Positions 1 to 7,928 of a stretch of 21,619 nt of DNA are shown one piece after another. The notes beneath the pieces were generated by a model. That model saw only the letters and a list, made by a program, of their open reading frames with translations. It ran no database searches and had not been told where the DNA came from. The translations under genes and the position numbers were made by a program. Numbering within the stretch: position 1 is the first letter of the stretch; every line of letters begins with the position of its first letter. The stretch is from a virus. The DNA is taken from positions 1-21,619 of IMG/VR virus record IMGVR_UViG_3300034104_001971. One strand, given 5' to 3'.

Positions 1-908
1 TCAAACTCTCTTGATCTCGCTTTTGCTTTTCTTGAGGCCCATGAATAGGCTTTTTTGTCATCCAACTTTGTAATAGCTTCAACCCAATCTTTGACATTAT
101 TCCTATCTTTAATATAAACACCTGCCTTGTCACAATTCTCCTTTAACCCAGGTGTATCAGTACAAATTACCGGAATCCCACTACACATCGCCTCTGTTGC
201 TGTCCGTCCCCAACTCTCATACTTTGATGGCATGAGAAGTATCCTTGTCTTAGCGTACCATTGCTTGATATTAGGCGAATTAGGCACATAAGTCACATTT
301 GGTAGGTTTGGAGTTATTTGCTCATCATACGAGCCAAAAACGCCTAAAAATGACTTGTGTGGCATTGCTCTTGCAATCTCGCCAAATATCTTACCGCCTT
401 TGTTTTCGTTTAAGTTTATTAAAGTGATATATTCAGACTTCTCAGGCTCATTCTCCAAGTCATAGTAATTGTAGTCTACTGGCGGAGTCACTATAAAATT
501 ACTAAAATTATAATTCAAAAGTTCTTTTAACCATAAAGAATTGTAGATTATATGTTGTTTTTTCTCCGCATCAATAATCTCTGGGTATGGATGACTATTG
601 TGGATCAGATGGAATACAGGCTTTCTATACATCTTTGCTGCATGGATTGTCCATCTTGTATAGTCCAAATGAGTAAACACCGCGTGACACCATCTCATCA
701 AGTTCTCAATCACATTTGGGTTTGGGGGAAATACATCAATTCCATCAAAAACATAATTATCCCTAATCTTGTACTTATTGGCATCATGTAAAAGAACTCT
801 TATATTGTGGCCCTTAGATTGTAAATCCTTCAGTATAAAATGTATCATATATTCCGCTCCGCAGTTATGCTCTGGCGGATATAGATGAATTGATGCAACT
901 ATATTCAT
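1..908 (-). CDS. GT4-like glycosyltransferase, GT-B fold (partial, 3' end outside window)
   Basis: The reading frame opens at ATG 908 and stays open to the window edge, giving 302 residues without a stop, so the C-terminus is missing. The sequence has the layout of a GT-B glycosyltransferase. An N-terminal Rossmann-like half begins MNIVASIHLYPPEH. The C-terminal half carries the family signature YESWGRTATEAMCSGIPVI, which contains the E-x7-E nucleotide-sugar motif, followed by TDTPGLKEN. Such enzymes move a sugar from a nucleotide-sugar donor to an acceptor in the cytoplasm. ATG 908 overlaps the stop of the FkbM gene as ATGA, so the two are translationally coupled. In this context the acceptor could be a virion protein or a host surface glycan; the sequence does not tell which. 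Confidence 0.85.
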   Translation of the reverse strand, partial: MNIVASIHLYPPEHNCGAEYMIHFILKDLQSKGHNIRVLLHDANKYKIRDNYVFDGIDVFPPNPNVIENLMRWCHAVFTHLDYTRWTIHAAKMYRKPVFHLIHNSHPYPEIIDAEKKQHIIYNSLWLKELLNYNFSNFIVTPPVDYNYYDLENEPEKSEYITLINLNENKGGKIFGEIARAMPHKSFLGVFGSYDEQITPNLPNVTYVPNSPNIKQWYAKTRILLMPSKYESWGRTATEAMCSGIPVICTDTPGLKENCDKAGVYIKDRNNVKDWVEAITKLDDKKAYSWASRKAKARSREF

Positions 909-1486
909 AATTTTAGTATTATATCCGCACCAACAATCTCACCTTTGTACTGCGGATATTTAATTAGTAATTCACTATAAAAATTATCGCTTATATAATG
1001 ATTCTCAAATTTAAGTTCTTTTACGCTATACTTTTTTAAATCAATTGTATTTAATATCCTCTCATCACATCCCTCTGTATCTATTTGTAAATAATGTATA
1101 TCTTTTATATCATGTAATTTACAAAACTGCTCAAATGTAATTGAATTTATTTCTATTGTTTCCAAAATATTTTTAGGTACTTCTTTTAAATATTTATTTA
1201 ACGGAATATTATTTTCAACCAATGAACTACATCCGTCTAAAAAAGATTCTTTTGGTAAAAATTCTGGTTTTACAAATGCCATTTGAACACTTGCATTATT
1301 ATCTAAAATAAATAAATTATAAGCATTTGCATTTGACAATTGCTTTATATTCTCTTTTAACTTTTCAAAATAGTATGGTACTGGCTCAATAAAATATGCT
1401 TGATAGTCTGTTTCATCTTTAAGTCTATCAAAGATATTGTCATGGCTTATGCCATCCATTGCACCAATAATTACATAATTTTTCAT
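905..1486 (-). CDS. FkbM-family SAM-dependent methyltransferase
   Basis: This 193-residue protein opens with MKNYVIIGAMDGISHDNIFD, a Rossmann motif I with the acidic residue typical of FkbM methyltransferases. It continues with YFIEPVPYYFEKLKENI, where the acidic residue at the end of strand 2 would bind SAM, and has the FkbM hallmark LQIDTEGCDERIL near residue 135. Family members usually O-methylate sugars or small molecules. It abuts the upstream GT25-like gene (stop TAA begins at the base next to this ATG) and overlaps the downstream glycosyltransferase by ATGA. This suggests a three-gene unit that builds and methyl-caps a glycan. By eye the gene is more AT-rich than the head genes, which hints at separate acquisition. 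Confidence 0.85.
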   Translation of the reverse strand: MKNYVIIGAMDGISHDNIFDRLKDETDYQAYFIEPVPYYFEKLKENIKQLSNANAYNLFILDNNASVQMAFVKPEFLPKESFLDGCSSLVENNIPLNKYLKEVPKNILETIEINSITFEQFCKLHDIKDIHYLQIDTEGCDERILNTIDLKKYSVKELKFENHYISDNFYSELLIKYPQYKGEIVGADIILKL

Positions 1487-2044
1487 TTATATCAATTTAG
1501 CTGCCGAGTCATCAAATATTCTCGTGTAGTCAACATATCCATTCCATAAATCGCTTTCATGTGGTCTTTGCCACGCTATCATGGGTTTAATAATATATGT
1601 GTTTCCTCTTGGATGTATATTGGTCTTTAACCAATCATCAAACATTATGCTTGTATCGCTATATCCTTTGCATAGTTCTTTTGGGTTATTGTACATCACA
1701 GCGTGTGTTGTCCATGCACCAAATGTCTTGTAAAGATTCTCACTATACTTCTCAATAGGAGCAATTAGATTCGCCCCAAGATAGCACAATTCCCAATCAC
1801 TTGGTAGTTGAGATATAGCCTCCTCAAAATGCGTAAAATCCCTTATCTCAACATCATCTTCAAAGAGCAATAGTACACCATCTGTGGTGTGCATTATCTT
1901 TTGCATTGATAGGTTGAAAGATGTCTTTGCGTCTATATGTGGAACAGCATAGACAACCTCACCACTCAATGAGTTCCTATGCATCTCTTTCAATGCACCA
2001 TAAAGCATTTTTGAGTTATTAGTAGATAGTATTTTTACTTCCAT
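1487..2044 (-). CDS. GT25-like glycosyltransferase
   Basis: This 185-residue protein has the short architecture of family-25 (LPS/collagen-type) glycosyltransferases. A leading strand is followed by a helical stretch, then LLLFEDDVEI near residue 60 with the acidic EDD metal/donor motif, then WELCYLGAN, and later THAVMYN, where GT25 enzymes have a conserved aromatic/His segment. It would be a cytoplasmic sugar transferase. It is the first gene after the terminator that closes the capsid operon and is followed directly by the FkbM and GT4-like genes. The family call is by motif only; another GT-A type transferase is possible. The acceptor is unknown. Being next to the major capsid gene makes a structural protein or the host envelope plausible targets. 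Confidence 0.7.
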   Translation of the reverse strand: MEVKILSTNNSKMLYGALKEMHRNSLSGEVVYAVPHIDAKTSFNLSMQKIMHTTDGVLLLFEDDVEIRDFTHFEEAISQLPSDWELCYLGANLIAPIEKYSENLYKTFGAWTTHAVMYNNPKELCKGYSDTSIMFDDWLKTNIHPRGNTYIIKPMIAWQRPHESDLWNGYVDYTRIFDDSAAKLI

Positions 2045-2055
2045 AGTACAAAGTT

Positions 2056-2084
2056 AAAAAAAGGGGCGATAAGAATACCGCCCC
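2056..2084 (-). terminator. Rho-independent terminator after the major capsid gene
   Basis: Read on the minus strand, GGGGCG (2084-2079) pairs with CGCCCC (2068-2063). The stem can be extended by a G-T wobble and two A-T pairs, leaving a TTCT tetraloop. Seven Ts follow at 2062-2056. It sits about 30 nt past the major capsid stop and separates the head operon from the modification cassette. Confidence 0.9.
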
Positions 2085-2085
2085 C

Positions 2086-2093
2086 CAAATATA
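2086..2093 (-). promoter_or_regulatory. Possible Bacteroidota -7 box overlapping the terminator
   Basis: The minus strand reads TATATTTG, a full match to the Bacteroidota -7 consensus TAnnTTTG. No good TTTG -33 element is present at the expected distance (near 2113-2116). Start of transcription would fall within the 5' arm of the terminator stem, so a transcript begun here could not form that hairpin. It could drive the glycosyltransferase cassette. The match may be chance in AT-rich DNA. Confidence 0.25.
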
Positions 2094-2114
2094 CACTTTA
2101 AAAAAACAACCTAC

Positions 2115-3284
2115 TTAGATAGCACCATAAACCGCAGCTGTTGGTTGGAACTGAAGCAGTTCACAACGAGCTTCGCAACGGAAGGTAATCAAGTTCTTGA
2201 TAAAGTCATCTTGATCAAACTCTGTGCTACGAACATTCAAACCAGATTGCTGAGCAATGGCGAACTTAGTAGTGTCCATTACATACATTCTGTTTGCAGT
2301 AACCAAAGAATGAGGAACAACAGGGATACCAAGGATTCTTACATTACCATTGTTGTCAATAACCATTCCACCAGGAAGTGAATAGTCATTTGGCTTGGTT
2401 TTCAACAAAGCAGCCCAACCGGCATGGGTAATCAAAGAAAGATTCGGCATCCAGTTCAAAGCACCCAACTGAGCAACATAATCAATGAACTTCTCAGCGG
2501 TGTTAGAACCAGAAGAAGAACCTGCGGTTGCAGAAGATGCAATGGCATTAAGATAATAAGTATCTTCTGCCCTTTGGAAATCTTCAATCAAAGACTGCTG
2601 AAGATATGCTTGCAAGAACGGCAAGTCATCAATCATCTGACGGCTTACTTTAGCGTAACCAGCGATGAAAGAGAGAGCTGTGTTTACAACTGTTACATCG
2701 TAATCAACTTGAGGCTTATCAGAACCTTCAGTTTGCTTACCGAAAGAACCTTCACCTACTGGAGTGTTACCACGAGGGAAAGAAACCGAACCGGTAGAAA
2801 CGGGGATGATGTTGAATACAGAACGCAGATGTGGGTTTACATAAGACCTCAAATAAGCGTTGTCAACATAAGATGTATAAACAGAACCAGTCAGGTTAGT
2901 ACCGATGGTCATTGTTTGTACGGCTTTGGCATCCATCTCATAAATGAAACCTTTACCATTGCCACGAGCAGCAGCTTTGATGTCGCCCCAACCTTTCTCG
3001 ATTGCAGTGCCAATCTCGTTCTTAATGTTCATGATGTGCTCACCATAAGAAGTAGCAACTTTTGCACTTTCTTTAGCTTGCAACTTTCCGAAAGCAGCTT
3101 TAGCTTCAAGAACTTCATTCCTTGCTTCAGCAGCAGTCTTGTTAGCTTTAACCAACTCTTCGTTGATTTGCTCAATCCTTGATTCGAAAGCCTTTGCAGC
3201 TTTCTCTGTGTTAACGGCTACTTCAGCCTTCTGCTCTGCGAACTTCGCATCAAGAGCAGCTTCAAACTTTTTTAAATCTTCCAT
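2115..3284 (-). CDS. Major capsid protein, HK97 fold
   Basis: This 389-residue protein forms the icosahedral shell. Residues 1 to about 75 are rich in Ala, Glu and Lys and predict a coiled coil, as in the scaffolding delta domain of HK97-type capsid proteins that the head protease removes. The remainder has the family look: a segment with TGSVSFPRGN, a helical spine region near YAKVSRQMIDDLPFLQAYLQ, and a late AWAALLK/GGMVIDNNGN/GIPVVPH stretch typical of the A-domain. It follows the S78 protease gene by 12 nt and is last in the head operon, before a strong terminator. This is the standard order portal, MuF, protease, capsid. No obvious cleavage site could be fixed by eye. Confidence 0.92.
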   Translation of the reverse strand: MEDLKKFEAALDAKFAEQKAEVAVNTEKAAKAFESRIEQINEELVKANKTAAEARNEVLEAKAAFGKLQAKESAKVATSYGEHIMNIKNEIGTAIEKGWGDIKAAARGNGKGFIYEMDAKAVQTMTIGTNLTGSVYTSYVDNAYLRSYVNPHLRSVFNIIPVSTGSVSFPRGNTPVGEGSFGKQTEGSDKPQVDYDVTVVNTALSFIAGYAKVSRQMIDDLPFLQAYLQQSLIEDFQRAEDTYYLNAIASSATAGSSSGSNTAEKFIDYVAQLGALNWMPNLSLITHAGWAALLKTKPNDYSLPGGMVIDNNGNVRILGIPVVPHSLVTANRMYVMDTTKFAIAQQSGLNVRSTEFDQDDFIKNLITFRCEARCELLQFQPTAAVYGAI

Positions 3285-3296
3285 TTTACTTTAAAT

Positions 3297-4442
3297 TTAG
3301 AATTTTCTTAATATTGATATAAGTGATTGCTCAAGCTCCTCGTTGTTCTTTTGCTGCACAGGTGTATTTTCAACTGCCTGTGTGCTACTCGCCTTTTCAA
3401 TTGCTTGCGCCAATTGCCTGACCTTAATCAGACATAGTTCAATTGTCTCATCAGTCACATCGCTGTTTCTGATAAACTTTTCAAATGTCTTAATTTGTTC
3501 TTGTATCTTAGTACATTCCTCCAAACTTTTTATCCCCAAAATTGGTGTATATTCATTTGCGCCCCAAGCAGTAAGGCTTGAACCTTCAAAAAGCATCACT
3601 TCATATATCTCATTAGCCTCTCCGCCTTTTTGCTCCCTCAGAGTCCTAAATCCAATTGAGTGTTCACCAATCAATCCACTCTCAACCATTTTAATGAAGT
3701 CTTGACCAAGCCTATGAGTTCCTACTTGTGAACGGTAGTATAGACCATAACCATCTTCCTTCAACTCAAGTATTTTACCAAGTGGTTGGCTTGGGTCATG
3801 GTTAAGCAAATGCTTTACCCTTCCTTTTGCCTCTGGCCCCCAATCTTGGATTGACCTCTTGAACGCACCTGGCATCATTATATCGCCATCAGAGTCAACC
3901 ATTCCGAATGCAGAGAAATAACCACTTACCTCGCCTTTCTTTGAGTCAACATCTTTTACGTTAGCCTCAAATGATTTGTAATTGTATATCATACTTTTTT
4001 TATTGTCAATTTGATTTAATTTTCTAATTGCCCACTCAATACCTGCATCTCCTCCCCATGCATCCCACATGATGCCACCACAACCCTCAGAGTATGGCAC
4101 ATCCTTGTTTTGCTGATGCCTTTTAAAAGATGCCATTCTTGCAATGGTATCTCTGCTTATTCTCTCTCTACTTGCCAATTGATTGGCTCTTGCCCAACCG
4201 ACAGGAGTACCACAATCACTACCATTCTCCTCTTTATACTTCAATGCCCTTTTAGCATTGTTGGTTGCTGCTTCTGGGTAATCGTTGTAGGTTTCTTCTT
4301 TGTACTTATCCGGTTCTCCCTTCTCATCTTCCTCTTGAGCAAGATAGGCAACGTAAGCGCGTTCAACACTTTCTCTTGATGTGTACATACACTCACCATC
4401 TCCTATCCTAAATGTTCCGTCACCGCAACTATATATCGGCAT
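3297..4442 (-). CDS. S78 (HK97-type) prohead protease with an extra N-terminal domain
   Basis: This 381-residue protein has two parts. Residues 151-300 are an S78 prohead protease: GYFSAFGMVDSDGD, then LLNHD with the likely catalytic His215, then GEHSIGF with the likely nucleophile Ser262. It would cut the capsid delta domain during head maturation. Residues 1-150 hold an additional module with NNAKRALKYKEENG, GTPVGWARANQLA, DTIARMASFKRH and EGCGGIMWDAWGG. I recall this module from other phage head proteins, but its function is unknown to me. ATG 3992 (Met151) lies after an A-rich tract and could be an internal start giving the bare protease. The C-terminal 80 residues are charged and helical. 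The gene lies 2 nt after the MuF-like gene. Confidence 0.9.
   Translation of the reverse strand: MPIYSCGDGTFRIGDGECMYTSRESVERAYVAYLAQEEDEKGEPDKYKEETYNDYPEAATNNAKRALKYKEENGSDCGTPVGWARANQLASRERISRDTIARMASFKRHQQNKDVPYSEGCGGIMWDAWGGDAGIEWAIRKLNQIDNKKSMIYNYKSFEANVKDVDSKKGEVSGYFSAFGMVDSDGDIMMPGAFKRSIQDWGPEAKGRVKHLLNHDPSQPLGKILELKEDGYGLYYRSQVGTHRLGQDFIKMVESGLIGEHSIGFRTLREQKGGEANEIYEVMLFEGSSLTAWGANEYTPILGIKSLEECTKIQEQIKTFEKFIRNSDVTDETIELCLIKVRQLAQAIEKASSTQAVENTPVQQKNNEELEQSLISILRKF
3990..3992 (-). promoter_or_regulatory. Possible internal translation start of the prohead protease
   Basis: An in-frame ATG (residue 151 of the long product) falls precisely where classical S78 proteases begin. The minus strand upstream reads GACAATAAAAAAAGT, an A-rich leader like those of other genes here. 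It could yield a second, shorter protease lacking the N-terminal domain. No direct evidence of use. Confidence 0.3.
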
Positions 4443-4444
4443 TG

Positions 4445-5275
4445 TTACTGTTTTAAAATTAACCTACCATTGGCATCACGCTTTGGAATGAATCCAACCG
4501 TACACCTACAATTTATAGTAAATCCTTTAGGACTCTTTGGGTCACCAGGTATCTCAGCTACCACAGGTCTCCCAAGTTTATCCCTACTGGTAAAGTTCTC
4601 ATCAAATGCAACCACTTGCCCATCCATATCCCAATGATCATAAGAGTCTCTTGGAATCCTTCTTGTCCTGCTATCCCTTGTTGCAATCCAAATCTTGTCA
4701 ACCAAGAAGTCATGCTTACTTGCTCCAACAAACGCAGCATAGTTGCTTGACCTCATCACCTCAGTCCTTGCTATTCTTGTTGCCCTCATCTTGGCATAAC
4801 CAAGCTCCTCATCCTCCATTATCAATTGTGCTATCTCATCACTACTCAACCCTTGTGCAATGCCAAGTGAGATAATGGCATCAATCTTCATCTTAGTAGT
4901 ATTGGTCATGTTGGCAACCAATTGCAGTCCAAATTTAGTTAAAAAAGTAAGCATCTCATTAACCCAATCTAAATTTAAGCCAAATGGATTGCTTGCCTTC
5001 CTACTCATTATCCCAACCGCCCTATAACTCGCATTTCCGAAAAGTATCGCAGCTTCTTTGTAAAGTTCCTGCATAATAGTAAACATCTCCTCATTCCACA
5101 CATAAGTACCCATCATGCTACGAGTAGCCTCTGGGCCGTTCTTCTTGAGCATCACAATAAACCGCTTCATGTCCTTGTCAATCGCGTTAGCAAAAAGTGC
5201 AATGTACTTGGCATCAAGTTGGTTTCTCAACCTCTCCACTTTCAACCAATATTGCTCTCGCTGCTTCGCGTTCAT
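4445..5275 (-). CDS. Phage Mu gpF-like (MuF) minor head protein
   Basis: This protein of about 276 residues has the head-morphogenesis (MuF) layout. The N-terminal half is long and helical (WLKVERLRNQLDAKYIALF). The C-terminal domain carries ATRIARTEVMRSSNYAAF, KIWIATRDSRTRR, DSYDHWDMDGQVV and the closing INCRCTVGFIP with its paired cysteines. MuF proteins are minor capsid components bound near the portal and may travel with the DNA. The frame can also begin at TTG 5281. ATG 5275 is preferred because it follows an A-rich tract and GAAG. It lies 50 nt after the portal stop and 2 nt before the protease, so all three are one transcript. No toxin domain is fused to its C-terminus. Confidence 0.9.
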   Translation of the reverse strand: MNAKQREQYWLKVERLRNQLDAKYIALFANAIDKDMKRFIVMLKKNGPEATRSMMGTYVWNEEMFTIMQELYKEAAILFGNASYRAVGIMSRKASNPFGLNLDWVNEMLTFLTKFGLQLVANMTNTTKMKIDAIISLGIAQGLSSDEIAQLIMEDEELGYAKMRATRIARTEVMRSSNYAAFVGASKHDFLVDKIWIATRDSRTRRIPRDSYDHWDMDGQVVAFDENFTSRDKLGRPVVAEIPGDPKSPKGFTINCRCTVGFIPKRDANGRLILKQ

Positions 5276-5325
5276 CTTCAAGTCTTTTTTTATGCCACAA
5301 CCTAAGTTTGGCCATCATCATTTGC

Positions 5326-6777
5326 TCAGTTCGGCATTTCCTCTCCGACTCCATTTTGGGATGCAGAGTCATCACCATTGACCATATTGTCTGATCCGAA
5401 GTCGTTGCCGTTATTTGTTCCATCTGGTACAGTTAAATCCATTCCTACTTGGTCAAGCCTTACAAGTCCACCATTAACGTAAGCATACCCAAACTCACCC
5501 TCTCTCTCAGAGTAGTTCATCGCTACACGCTTCTCATCAAAGGTCAACCAGTTTGCATCACGAAGTGAACGAGTCATCCTCTCCATGTCTTGTTGCATCT
5601 CTGGCAATGCCGTAATATCAAAATCAATATACAAGTCCTCACCAAATTGAGGCACTAACCACTTGTTCAACTCATCACGCAATTGGCACAACTTTGGCAC
5701 AATTGTGTTGGTAACGAGGTCACGCATTGCATTCTGGTAGTTGTTGTAGCTTGATGTATCTGTGTCAAACAACACAGCAGGCAATCCAAACACCCTACAC
5801 CATTGGTGCATGGACATTTGCATTGTCTTAACCAACTCCATATCAACACTACTCAATCCAAAATTAAGATAGTCCCAAGGTGTTTGCAATACATCAATCC
5901 TACCTTTGTTTTGTGTACCATTCACATCATCGTTTAGTTTCCTCTTAATGATGTTTGCTTGCTCAAGTGATGGTTGAGCAGAGATTGAACCCACAACTTT
6001 TGGAGTTAGTGCGCCCTTTGCTCCACCATTGAACGCCATCATCGCAGATGCATCAGCAGCAGCGTTTGACATTCTTAGGGTTTTGTAAGATGCACGCAAA
6101 GGTGATAGACCCCTAAGGTGAGACCTTGTGCTTGAGTTGAAGTCTGGGTTCCATGTTTTCCATTGGCAGACCCGACTTTTCTCTATGTCAATTCCTTGGT
6201 CAACCATTAGTTTATATCCAAGGATGCCATACAGGTCATTTGGGTCAGGGTATATGTCAAGGAACTGCGTTGGAAGAACGAACATCTCCAACACCTTGCC
6301 ACCACTTATTCCCATGTTACCATATATGTTACCCTCACCACTTAGGAAATGGTAACCAATTAGGTTCTCAAGGAACTGATCTTGTGCTTGAGATGGATTA
6401 GGTCTTTCCAAGAGTTTAGAAAGAGGAGTGTCCATCACTACGTTCTCAGAGTAAGCGTTCTTCCTTGCAAGGATGGCTTGCTCGTATGCACCTTGTCCGG
6501 CTTGCAATCCACGAGAGAGTTGCTTGTACCTCATCAATGATGTCCTCGCTTTTTCGCCATTGTTCAAGCGATATACATACCAAGGGATGCTCGCCGACTT
6601 TCGTGCAAGAAAGCTGACAATGGCATACACATCAGCATTGCCGAGGTACCCATCAGTTACATAAGACTCTTGATTATACTTTTGAAGGACTGCACCATTT
6701 ATACCTTGAAACGAAGGAGGAACATTTTGATTCGGATTCAACCCCTTCTTCTTACCAAAAATATCAAATAGACCCAT
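5326..6777 (-). CDS. Portal protein, HK97 family
   Basis: This protein of 483 residues forms the dodecameric portal ring at one head vertex, through which DNA is packaged. Family features are visible: NADVYAIVSFLARKSASIPWYVYR near the N-terminus, LIGYHFLSGEGNIYGNM in the central region, FGLPAVLFDTD, and YNNYQNAMRDLVTNTIVPKL. The tail is acidic and rich in Asn and Gly (about residues 440-483), as often seen in portals. The frame extends to TTG 6798, inside terL, but ATG 6777 (MGLFDIFGKKK) follows an A-rich stretch and begins 5 nt after the terL stop, so it is the better start. The portal is followed by MuF, protease and capsid on the same strand. Confidence 0.93.
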   Translation of the reverse strand: MGLFDIFGKKKGLNPNQNVPPSFQGINGAVLQKYNQESYVTDGYLGNADVYAIVSFLARKSASIPWYVYRLNNGEKARTSLMRYKQLSRGLQAGQGAYEQAILARKNAYSENVVMDTPLSKLLERPNPSQAQDQFLENLIGYHFLSGEGNIYGNMGISGGKVLEMFVLPTQFLDIYPDPNDLYGILGYKLMVDQGIDIEKSRVCQWKTWNPDFNSSTRSHLRGLSPLRASYKTLRMSNAAADASAMMAFNGGAKGALTPKVVGSISAQPSLEQANIIKRKLNDDVNGTQNKGRIDVLQTPWDYLNFGLSSVDMELVKTMQMSMHQWCRVFGLPAVLFDTDTSSYNNYQNAMRDLVTNTIVPKLCQLRDELNKWLVPQFGEDLYIDFDITALPEMQQDMERMTRSLRDANWLTFDEKRVAMNYSEREGEFGYAYVNGGLVRLDQVGMDLTVPDGTNNGNDFGSDNMVNGDDSASQNGVGEEMPN

Positions 6778-6782
6778 TTTTT

Positions 6783-7928
6783 TTATATTGCTCCCCAAGT
6801 TATCTTAGGGATTGTTAACTTGCTAAAAATGCTATATCTTAGGGCATCAAGTATGTGGTCACCAAACTTTACAGGTGAATCAAGTTTATTGCCATTTCTA
6901 TCGGTTTTCCACCGATAATTCTTCAATTCCTTTAGTAAATTTACACTACTTTCCTCAATAAACAAAGGAGTGCCTTTTATAGTACGAATTCCCTCCGTCA
7001 CATCTTTGTTTGCGTGCTTGGCATTAAACCCATTTCTCACCAACTCCTCAATTGTCTTTGGCTCGGCTGCATCGCAAAATATCTCATCGTTGGGGTCAAT
7101 ATTAAGAACCTTTAGCCTATCCACCAAATCATTTGTGGTCAACCTGGTCTCATACAGCAATTCTTGGGCATAAGCAGCACCCTCAACAAACATAACCTTA
7201 ACCAATGCACTTGGAACATTAAACCCAAAGTCCAACCCATACACCACCTCACCGTCCTCTGGCATTTGTTGGGTTGTTCGGTAGTGGGTATATATCAAGT
7301 CCTGACTAAGACCACGTTCACCAAGGCCGTAAATTTGCCAGTAGTTAGGGTCGGCATCTTTTAGGCGTTCAAGTTCGTCAACCAATTCTTTAGGGAGGAA
7401 GGGGTTGTCTCTGAAGGTAGTTATGTTGAAGTCAGCATCATCCCTTGGAATCACAGAGTCATAAATCCAACTCGCCACATCAGATGGATTGTAGTCAATC
7501 ACTATCTTACCCTCAGTTCTCATGATCAACTGCATCCAAGCCTCGTAGGACAATTCATTTGCCTCATTGCAGAATAAGTACGTTCTTGCCCTACCCCTAA
7601 TCTTTTGAGGTTGGTCGGCACTCACAAACTCAATCGTATTGCCATTAAGGCTATATATCTGCTCAGTCTTGTTGTGGTTGTCCTCTGAATATATGTTAAG
7701 TTTTGTTAATATGTCCACAAAGTCTCTGAGAACAGAACCTTTAATGGATGGAAGCGATTGCCTGACAATAGTTAGAGTCTTGTTGTTTTCTTGAAGCAGT
7801 TTTACAATGAACCAGATAAGTATGTTGTAAGTCTTGCCCGACCTTGATCCCCCTTGCATGACTGATATGCGCTTGTCACTTTCGTTTAGGATTTCGTAGA
7901 TTTTGTTGGTTTGGAGGGTGGCGTTCAT
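6783..7928 (-). CDS. terL: Terminase large subunit (PBSX/Terminase_3-like)
   Basis: This 381-residue protein is the packaging motor: an ATPase that pumps DNA into the prohead, and a nuclease that cuts the concatemer. Walker A is GGSRSGKT at residues 26-33. Walker B and the coupling Glu lie in TYLFCNEANE near residue 120, and IVIDYNPSD follows. The RNase H-like nuclease domain shows its three acidic sites: GLDFGF near 230, FCDAAEPKTIEEL near 290 and DHILDALRY near the C-terminus. The length is somewhat short for the family but all motifs are present. It precedes the portal by 5 nt. Upstream lies a 346-nt gene-free gap and then the small subunit. Confidence 0.95.
   Translation of the reverse strand: MNATLQTNKIYEILNESDKRISVMQGGSRSGKTYNILIWFIVKLLQENNKTLTIVRQSLPSIKGSVLRDFVDILTKLNIYSEDNHNKTEQIYSLNGNTIEFVSADQPQKIRGRARTYLFCNEANELSYEAWMQLIMRTEGKIVIDYNPSDVASWIYDSVIPRDDADFNITTFRDNPFLPKELVDELERLKDADPNYWQIYGLGERGLSQDLIYTHYRTTQQMPEDGEVVYGLDFGFNVPSALVKVMFVEGAAYAQELLYETRLTTNDLVDRLKVLNIDPNDEIFCDAAEPKTIEELVRNGFNAKHANKDVTEGIRTIKGTPLFIEESSVNLLKELKNYRWKTDRNGNKLDSPVKFGDHILDALRYSIFSKLTIPKITWGAI

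Noticed and set aside
2424-3182. Long (252-codon) plus-strand ORF antisense to the major capsid gene
   Set aside because: The product is Cys/Arg/Thr-rich with no recognisable domain, while the minus strand clearly encodes the capsid protein. It is a shadow of codon bias.
5214-5319. Small frame beginning ATGATGATG after the portal stop, with a helical product
   Set aside because: It is out of frame with the MuF gene, whose own N-terminus reads as a normal helical MuF start. A frameshift is not needed, and the small frame ends inside MuF.
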